Assembly: GCF_000278115.1 (NCBI RefSeq) | Contig: NZ_JH725115.1 | Span: forward strand, 242,473-286,589 | DNA: 44,117 nt | Origin: Bartonella sp. DB5-6 | Lineage (GTDB): Bacteria > Pseudomonadota > Alphaproteobacteria > Rhizobiales > Rhizobiaceae | Reading direction: 5' to 3' | Part shown: one piece after another, positions 30,353 to 38,100 of the stretch | How the letters are laid out: every line of letters begins with the position of its first letter | Position numbering within the stretch: position 1 is the first letter of the stretch | The notes under the pieces: model-generated | Databases searched by the model: none | What the model saw: only the letters and a program-made list of their open reading frames with translations | What the model was told of the DNA's origin: nothing | Made by a program: the position numbers and the translations under genes

Positions 30353-31590
30353 TCATCATCTACTGTCGTGTTAAGGGGTATTAAGGCTTTATTTTTCTTA
30401 ATTTTTATAACGCCAATCATTCCAGTTGAAATAATTAATGCAGACATAGCTAAAAAAGAGCTCACTAATCCCACGAGTGCAAAAAGTCCAGCAATAAAGC
30501 CAGACACTGCTTCCGCAGAGTTCGCTAAAGTTGAAAAGGTTCCAAAACTCTTACCAAAATCTTCACGACGAGAATATAATTGAATAGCTGAGACTAAACT
30601 AATATCCACAAATGCGCCGATAAATCCTAAAACAAATGCTAACACGAGAAGTACTTTTAAATAAAGTACCGCAGCTAAGGGCATAACAAACATAATAACC
30701 CCATACAGAAGCCAAAATACCATAAGCCTCAACGATGTAACATTTAATATAATTTTACTATATAACAAACCACCTACAATAGTTCCAACAGCAATGAGAG
30801 AAAAAATATAACTAACAAAGCTTTCCTCTCCACCCACAGAAAGAACAAAAGCTGGAATTAAAAATCTTAAAATTGCCCCCGTAAAGAGAATAGCAAACGA
30901 TGAGCCAACGAGCGTAATAAATAAATTATTATTTTCTGTAGAAATATATTTAAGATAGGAAGCTGTTTCTCGATAAATTTTTATAAAATTGAATGATTTA
31001 TTCTCATTTGAATTTAAATTCATGAGATTAAATAACACTATAATAGATACAAAATAGGTAAAAAAATCAAAAATGAGTACTGTCGATTTATTTGCTAGAA
31101 AAAGTAGGAGGGAACAAACTAAAGGACCAATGACGGATGCCATTTCGTCTATAATTTGTGCAATGCTATTTGCCTTTGTAAGATCATTTATTGCAAAGAT
31201 TCTTGGAATAGCAGCTTGAAAACTTGGTTGAAAAATACTTCTTCCTATCGTTGTACATATTGCGGCAAAAATAAGCACAATAATATGAGCGGTCCCTGTT
31301 ATAGTGGTTATCAAAACGAAGAATGAGGCGAATAATCTCACCAATTCACTTAAGATCATATTTTTCTTCAGAGAAAAATTATCCGCTAACCAACCTCCTA
31401 TAGGGCCCAAAAAGAGAAAAGGGATAAATCGAAAAAAATATACAAGACCTGTAAAAAAGAAGTTATCTGTTAATTCTAAGACAAGTAAAATGAAAACAAC
31501 TTCATAAGCATAGTCGCCAACTTTAGAAATAAAAAGAGAAGAAAAAAGAGATAATGGACTCTTTTTTAAAAATAAATTCATGTCAACCAT
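30346..31590 (-). CDS. MFS exporter, last gene of the speD-radical SAM cluster
   Basis: 414 residues, about 12 membrane helices. The helix 2-3 loop reads GPIGGWLADNFSLKKNMI, and FQAAIPRIFAINDLTKANSIAQ matches the MFS_3 exporter branch. It is 167 bases downstream of the radical-SAM pseudogene on the same strand and probably belonged to the same transcription unit. The gene is intact although both upstream enzyme genes are broken. DNA is very AT-rich. Substrate unknown; by context it may have exported the cluster's product. Confidence 0.84.
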   Translation of the reverse strand: MVDMNLFLKKSPLSLFSSLFISKVGDYAYEVVFILLVLELTDNFFFTGLVYFFRFIPFLFLGPIGGWLADNFSLKKNMILSELVRLFASFFVLITTITGTAHIIVLIFAAICTTIGRSIFQPSFQAAIPRIFAINDLTKANSIAQIIDEMASVIGPLVCSLLLFLANKSTVLIFDFFTYFVSIIVLFNLMNLNSNENKSFNFIKIYRETASYLKYISTENNNLFITLVGSSFAILFTGAILRFLIPAFVLSVGGEESFVSYIFSLIAVGTIVGGLLYSKIILNVTSLRLMVFWLLYGVIMFVMPLAAVLYLKVLLVLAFVLGFIGAFVDISLVSAIQLYSRREDFGKSFGTFSTLANSAEAVSGFIAGLFALVGLVSSFLAMSALIISTGMIGVIKIKKNKALIPLNTTVDDDH

Positions 31591-31757
31591 CCGATATTAA
31601 ACTTTTTTATAATTGAAGTTCCACTTCCTTTAATAAAATCGGCGATATGAAATTCAAAGAAATACGCATCATGATACATGCATTTAGACCAATATTTTGA
31701 TTTTAGTAGAGATTTTTATCCTTTAGATAAAAAAATATATTAATGAACAGGCTATTA

Positions 31758-33173
31758 TCATATATACATAAGCTCTTTTTTAGCTATAAATCTACCTGTT
31801 TCACCCAGTTTTTTTGCAATAAATGCCTTTAAAATACGTTGATCTTCTTCTGGCATCAGCCAAAACGTAATATTAATGTACCAATACCAGCCTAATTTCG
31901 TAAGTTGCCAAGAGTCATTATCTTCCACTATAAGATTATTAGATAAAAGAACATCTAATTTGGAAAAAATACTGTTAGGTACGAAATCCACTTTTATTAA
32001 AGATTTTCTCACTAAACTGTGATAAGGTAGCCGTAGGATGATAGGCTTTATCTTATCTAGAATTGGAGAGTGTTTGCTAACATTTACTGGCATTTTTTTG
32101 CTATTAACGGCTGTAATATAAGCATTACGATTAGAAAAATTTGTTATCACGTGTTCACGTATTGATGATACGGGATTTACTCCAAAACCATGCAAATCAT
32201 AATTTGAATATCCATAACATGCTCATGATAAACAAAACTGTATTCATCCGTAACTATATCAGAGGTCACATTTGGGGTACGAATATAACCATGACCATTA
32301 TGAGGCATAAATCCCTTACTTCTCATGTAAGCATCTATTAGCATATTCATAGAAAATTTTTTTGTTGCTGTAGTAAAACCTAAACCACGATTTTTGATAG
32401 CTTTATACAATTTTACTTGTGTCACAACATTGTCAATTGGGTATATATCTATATTAGATGTACCAAGAGATACAGCCATTTCGAGATCTTTAATTATTTC
32501 TTCTTCATCTTGTCCGTTCATACCGTACAATATATCAAAAAGTACGTACTTAAAATTAGCATTTAATATACTAGCAGCAAATTTAATATGTTCGTATGTA
32601 GATGTGAGATTAAAAAGTTTTCTCCATTCTTGATTAAAAGTTTGAAGACCAAGCGTGGATGTGTAACCCCTATTTCTTTCATAGCAATTACTTTTTCCTC
32701 GGTAAGACTTTTTATCTCAATTTCAAAAGAAAATTCACAATTAGATGCTATTTTAAAGTGCTTATGTATAGCTGCTCCTATTTTTAAAATATTAGATGGA
32801 GATAATAAAGATGGAGTTCCTCCTCCAAAAAAATCGCGCGAACTGGAACAGCCTAGTAATCAACAAAATTTGCTTTTAATTCTATTTCTTCAATTAAAGC
32901 ATCCGTGTAATTATTAATTACAGTTTCGCCTTTATAACCACCTTTAGTAAAAGGACAAAATGTACATATAGTTTCACAAAAAGGAATATGAAAATATAAA
33001 GCTCTCGAATTAATATCATTATTACTATTCACAATAACATCAGATAATGGCTTATCAATAAGACACTTTCCTTGACTTGGAAAAAAGAAATTGTATACAG
33101 GAATCTGATAATCAAACTTAAATAAGCCATTATTTTTGATATTCATAGTTTCCTTCATTCTTATAGGTATCAT
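31758..33173 (-). pseudogene. HemW/HemN-like radical-SAM protein, broken
   Basis: Rebuilt from several frames to about 470 residues. The N-terminal segment has the radical-SAM cluster motif HIPFCETICTFCPF (Cys66, Cys70, Cys73). It is followed by FFGGGTPSLL, the SAM-binding glycine motif, then LGLQTFNQEW and LYGMNGQDEEEI, YGYSNYDLHGFGVNPVSS, and a C-terminal winged-helix-like domain, all as in coproporphyrinogen-oxidase-like proteins. Lesions: TAG at 32853-32855 (probably from CAG), a short T run at 32827-32833, and missing bases near 32655 and 32216. Its first ATG overlaps the upstream stop; an alternative start at 33146 has AAGGA. Not necessarily haem-related: this family has other functions. 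Confidence 0.78.
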
Positions 33174-33702
33174 ACATTGGATGGATTTAAGTCATAAAAC
33201 GAAGAGGCATTAATACTTAACAAATGCTTACCTCTTTTGAAAGATCTAATAAATAATTGTCCAGTGTACTCCCATTGAGTCTTAATAGCTTCAATTACAT
33301 TGCCGTAATCTTGTCCACAAGTATACAAATCGGTACTTATGTAATTACTCTCTGGATATGTATGAAATGATAAATGTGATTCACTCAATAAAAAAAACCT
33401 GTCACACCTTGTCCATCTGTTGTAAATTTGTGTGACATGAATCCAAGAATATTCATTCTTGTGTTTTTTATTACTCTAAGGAATAAAGAATATAAGACCT
33501 TCTCATCTTTTAAGAACTCGAGATCATTTGTAACTCCATCCAGTAAATAATGATAACCCTCATCATCCATATTCAACTCCCCCATTAATTTATTTACTGG
33601 ATTGGAAGAGGCTAAACACTTCTTCCAGCACAATTACCAGAATATTAAGCCACAGCAAACATCTTCATATTCCGTTATAAATAATTCACGTGCACTTTCC
33701 AT
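33170..33702 (-). pseudogene. S-adenosylmethionine decarboxylase-like protein (SpeD family), broken
   Basis: An ATG at 33702 with an AGAAGG site starts MESARELFITEYEDV, meets TAA at codon 23, and continues in the same frame through LLDGVTNDLEFL and SHKFTTDGQGVTGFF. A T8 run (33391-33398) lacks one T. The next frame then reads LSESHLSFHTYPESNY and STDLYTCG. The family processing site Glu-Ser, which yields the pyruvoyl cofactor, the His in that segment and the catalytic Cys in YTCG are all visible. The intact enzyme would be about 177 residues, larger than bacterial SpeH by an N-terminal extension. It overlaps the radical-SAM gene by four bases. No spermidine synthase is nearby. Confidence 0.8.
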
Positions 33703-33832
33703 AATTACCTTCTAAATTTAATAGTTAGCTTATTTTATAAACAATATAATGCATGTTATTACACACATGTAAATACATTACAAAAAAAACTGTTAAAGCC
33801 CTATACGTCGCTACGCTACGGTTTTATAATGA

Positions 33833-33851
33833 GAGAGGCTGTCCGCCTCTC
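33833..33851. repeat. Perfect 7-bp hairpin
   Basis: GAGAGGC and GCCTCTC flank a 5-base loop. No T run follows on the plus strand, so it is not a classical terminator. It lies between the speD-like gene and a decayed gene remnant. Confidence 0.4.
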
Positions 33852-33919
33852 AAACTCTCTGGAACGCTCACCAAAATCATAAAATCAAATCCGCGTTTAA
33901 TGAGAGAATTAACAATCCT

Positions 33920-33980
33920 AGGTTCTTGATGTCAAGGAGACCATTACATGGCGCCTAACGACGTCCTTGACAAAGAACCT
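33920..33980. repeat. Long inverted repeat
   Basis: AGGTTCTTGATGTCAAGG at 33920-33937 pairs with CCTTGACAAAGAACCT at 33965-33980, apart from a two-base bulge, across a 27-base spacer. The spacer holds the ATG of the next short frame. It could form an RNA hairpin that covers the ribosome site, or be a protein-binding site or element end. Confidence 0.5.
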
Positions 33981-34125
33981 AACGGCCTGTTTGGTCCCTC
34001 TCACGCGGCTCCGAAATCATGATTAGAAGGAGAGCTTGTAGGGGCGTACACAACGTGAATTTATCGGGCAACTTGCTCATGAAGCTGGTCATCATATTAA
34101 CTGGAAGGGATTCCTTCTGGGTTGA
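33949..34125 (+). pseudogene. Remnant of a protein with an HExxH-like motif
   Basis: An ATG at 33949 after AAGGAG opens MAPNDVLDKEPNGLFGPSHA and stops at 34023. In shifted frames LEGELVGAYT and QREFIGQLAHEAGHHINWKG follow, ending in a TGA that overlaps the next gene's ATG. HEAGHH is a HExxH pattern as in zinc peptidases, but the fragment is short and the family is not identified. At least two frame changes are needed to join the pieces. Confidence 0.4.
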
Positions 34126-34358
34126 TGAAAAAGCTTGGACGTTTGGTTTATGCGGCTTATCATGATGCACAAATAGAACTTCCTCCTGAAGATATAGCGG
34201 AATTAGCGGCAGAGCTTTATGGCAAGTTGCAAGAGATTGTTCAAAACATCAACGATATTGAAGAAGTTGAAGCAACCTTTCCACTTTTAAAATTACGTTT
34301 AAAACGTCAAACCGAAGCTGAAAAAGCATATCGCGCAACTCCACAAAATACGGACTAA
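34125..34358 (+). CDS. Hypothetical small helical protein
   Basis: 77 residues from the ATG at 34125. Largely helical and charged (EDIAELAAELYGKLQEIVQNI; LLKLRLKRQTEAEKAY). The upstream HExxH-like remnant ends at a stop that overlaps this start (TGATG), suggesting they were once coupled. No family was recognised. Confidence 0.5.
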   Translation: MKKLGRLVYAAYHDAQIELPPEDIAELAAELYGKLQEIVQNINDIEEVEATFPLLKLRLKRQTEAEKAYRATPQNTD

Positions 34359-35070
34359 AAGCCCTCTACAATAAAAAACTTTTTTGTTTTTCTGTCGTAA
34401 AAATCCAGCTTAAAAAACAACGCATTACCACATCCTTCTTTTCCACGGAGTACGACATTTCATATCAAACTGTATTGATTTTTAGAATTTTATAGATCAA
34501 AAATAAAAGGCACTACACACAAAGATAAAGAAGAACAAAAAAAGTTTAGAGAACTTCCATATTTTTTATGAAGCCTATGGAATTAAAAAATAAAATTTTA
34601 TTTTATAAAGAAATATTTCTTTTAAATATTCATATTGTATTTTATAGAAGATTATCTCAGTGTAAAGAGTGAGGTTATCATGATGATTAGCTCTATTACA
34701 TATGAGATATGTCTAAAAAAATCATAAAGTTACGCTTATAAGAATAGTTTTTATAAAATACCTCTCTTTGTGTTTATTGAGAAGTCTTTTTTGCTTATCA
34801 ATGAAAAATTATTTTTTATACTCTTGCCATTCTGCTTATGTGCTTTATTTGAAAGATAGAATTGCTCTTTAAAAAGCTGTTTTTATTATGAGCTAAATCG
34901 CGATATTTTTGGATGGAGATTATGTAATATTCTCAAAATTTGTATTTTTATTTATTTTTTAGCTTGAATCCCTCTAGCTAAAAGGGTTGGGGACTTTTCT
35001 AGATTCAATGTTTTTTCAGAGATTTTAGGATGATGCCGTGATGGATATTCGGCGTCAAAGGGGGAGGGTT
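34359..35070. other. AT-rich regulatory region upstream of the adhesin
   Basis: About 710 bases with no supported gene, extremely AT-rich through 34950. An imperfect inverted repeat (CTAGCTAAAAG ... CTTTTCTAG, 34976-35002) lies about 170 bases before the adhesin start. The adhesin promoter and any upstream regulatory sites should be here. No specific activator site could be confirmed. Confidence 0.45.
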
Positions 35071-35142
35071 ATGCATTTTTTTATTTGTTTTTTTGTGCGC
35101 AAACAGGGGTTTTGCCATGAGGTTTTGTGCGCGTTGTTGTGA
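35071..35142 (+). CDS. Possible leader peptide before the adhesin
   Basis: ATG at 35071, preceded by GGGGGAGGG, opens 23 codons reading MHFFICFFVRKQGFCHEVLC and three more, ending 26 bases before the adhesin ATG. The frame extends in phase to an upstream ATG at 35041 without a ribosome site. Inside it TTTTGTGCGC-like stretches occur twice (near 35090 and 35123). It may be a translated leader affecting adhesin expression, or chance. Confidence 0.3.
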   Translation: MHFFICFFVRKQGFCHEVLCALL

Positions 35143-35168
35143 TACTGAGCTCTGTTGGAGGAGATTCT

Positions 35169-38100
35169 ATGAAAAAATTATATTCGACATCAAATTTGGT
35201 TAAAGCCGTTACGTTAGGAGCCGCAGTCGCTACACTCTTATCGAGCGTCTCTCCTGTTTTCGCTGCGAATGTCTCGATAACAGGAGATGTGGTTAGAAAC
35301 ACGAGTGCTCCAAATGTAACGTATCCATTTGGTAGTCATGGCAGTATTGTTTTTGCTGGTGATGATAATTACTGTGGTGTAGACAATGTTATTGGTCGTG
35401 GAGGCAAACAACAGCAGGGCATACCAGATGCTTCTCGTATATCTGCAGAAACCCAATATAAGAGATTTATTTCTAATCAAGAATTTACAGGTGGTTACCA
35501 TCCTTATGGTACAGCCACTGCCCAAGAGGTTTGGTCTGGTGATGGTACAACAAATCTTAATGGTAGGCCTAGTAGCGGCTATATGGGTACATTTTCTACC
35601 GGTGGTAATGCTAGTGCTATGCCTGAGGCTTATGGCATTTATTCGTTTGCTACCGGTTGTGGATCTGCCGCGACGGGTAATTATTCAACCGTTTTTGGTG
35701 CAGGCGCGACAGCAAAGGCTGGAGGGGCGCAAGCCTTTGGTGTTTCTGCACTTGCAAGTGGAAGAGCAAGTGTTGCTATGGGTGTAGGATCAGAAGCATC
35801 AGGGGTTTCTACGGTTGCGATTGGAGGGCTTGCGACTGCTTCTGGTGAACGTAGCATTTCTATAGGTGATAGTTCCAAAGCTACGATTGACGATGCGATT
35901 GCAGTTGGTTCAAATGCAGAAGGGAGCGGTATAAATAGTGTTGCTGTTGGTAAGTTCGCATCTGCGTCTGGTTACAATAGTATTGCATTAGGGTTAAAGA
36001 CAAAGGCGACTGACGAGTACGCGGTTGCTATAGGTTCGAAGGCTGAAGCTCAAGCTCTTGGTTCTATTGCAATAGGTGGTGGAGAACCTGCAGAAAACGG
36101 GGAGGAAAGAAAAGTAATAGCGAAGGGTAAAAATTCGATTGCCATTGGTTCCCATACTTATGCTGAAATGGATCATTCAGTTGCAGTTGGTATAAATGCA
36201 CAGGTACGTGTTATAGATGGTGTTGCTGTGGGTGGAGGATCTGTCTCTCGTATTGATAAGGATACTTTCGGTTATGATCCTGTAGCAAATGCTGCAACAA
36301 CAAAGAGTGATCTTGCATGGAAAAGCACAGCAGGTGATTTTAGTGTTGGCAACACTAATCAGAAGTTAACACGGCAAATTACAAATGTTGCAGCTGGTTC
36401 TCAAGACACTGATGCCGTCAACGTTGCACAGCTAAAAGCTTTGAGAGATGTCATGGCAGGAGCAGGAGGAGGCTGGAAAATTTCTGTTAATGATGGAGAT
36501 TCTACAGATGTTACTCCCAGCAGTACAGTAGACTTTTCAGTAAAAAATGACAACTTAACGATTGAAAAAGAAAGTGTAGATAATAAGCAAAAAATCAAAT
36601 TTGCTTTGAGTGATACTCTTGAACTGACGAGCGTCACGACAGGGCAAAGCTCTATGAGTGATGATGGTTTTATATTTGCTAATGGGGCAAAAATAACTGT
36701 GGACGGTATTGATGCTGGCGATAAACAGATTACAAACGTAGCAGACGCAACTGAAAATAACCAAGCAGTGAATTATAAACAGCTGAAGGAAGTGCAAAAA
36801 GGTATCAAAACAACTTGGCAGCTTTCTGTTAATGGTGGAGATGCTATGTCCGTTGGACCAAACGAAATGGTTAATTTGGAAGCAGTTAGTAATAATGATA
36901 AACAGAATATAAAAATTACAAAAGGTGAAAACCACGATGTAAAATTTGATTTAGCTGATGATATTAATGTAATGACTGTCACAGCAGGAGAAAGCATTAT
37001 GGATGCTGCTGGCTTTAGGTTTGAAGGTGGTGATGGGCCGAGCATAACTGTTAATGGCATTCATGCTGGTGATAAAACGATTAAAGGGATAGCGGCAGGG
37101 GAAGAAGATACCGATGCAGTGAATTATAAACAATTGAAAGATTTTACAGCGAAAATTAAAACGGGTTGGAAACTTGCTGTTGAAGATGAAGAGGCTACAG
37201 ATATTGGGGCAGAGAGTACAGTAAAGTTTGTTGCTGCTGAGGATAAGGATAGCCACAAAAATATTAAAATTGAAAAAGACAATAACAATAAAATTACATT
37301 TTCTTTAAATGATAATCTTAAATTGACGAGTGTCACTACAGGCAGAAGTATTGTGAGTGATGATGGCTTTGGGTTTAAAGATAATAAGGGGCCCAGAATT
37401 GCTTTTGAGGGTATTTCTGCTGGCAATAAAGAGATTACAAACGTAGCAGACGGGCAAAAAGATACTGATGCAGTGAATTATAAACAGCTGAACGAGGTAA
37501 GGGAATCTATATCAAAGGCAGGGGGATGGAAGTTAGCTGTTAACGGTGGAACTGCTGTGGATATTCTTCCGGGTAAAACTGTCAATTTTGTTGGAGCTGA
37601 ACTTAAGAATTATGAGAACAAAAATATTAAAATTGTAAGCAAAGATGATAACACAGTAGAATTTGATTTGAATGATTTCATTGAAGTTGGACGCGTACAA
37701 ACAGGAAAGACCCAGTTAAGCGACAATGGTGTGGTTATTACTGGTGGACCAAGAATAACTTGGGGCGGTGTTCATGCTGGAAATAAACAGATTACAGGGG
37801 TTGCAAAGGGTGTTCTAGATAACGATGCAGTTAATCTTGCACAATTGAATGAAGTAAAAAATGAAATAGCAGGAAATACTCTTATTAAATGGGACGAAGG
37901 ACAGAAACTTATCACCATTGGTAAGGAAAAAGATGGCACGAAAATTGATATTACAGGCAGTGAAGGAGACCGGATTATCGCAGGTGTGAAAGACGCAGTG
38001 AACGATAACGAGGCTGTTAATAAAAAACAACTCGATAACACTGTAACAAATATTAATAATAACATTAAGAAAGTAAATGATTTTGCTGTCCTCTACGATA

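Noticed and set aside
32588..32917. 109-codon plus-strand frame
   Set aside because: Antisense to the radical-SAM pseudogene, including its GGGTP motif.
33781..35040. Possible CRISPR array or IS element in the repeat-rich AT region
   Set aside because: No regularly spaced repeats, no transposase and no terminal inverted repeats with target duplication were seen.
36555..36935. 126-codon and similar minus-strand frames inside the adhesin
   Set aside because: Shadows of the repetitive stalk. They recur wherever the same stalk modules recur.
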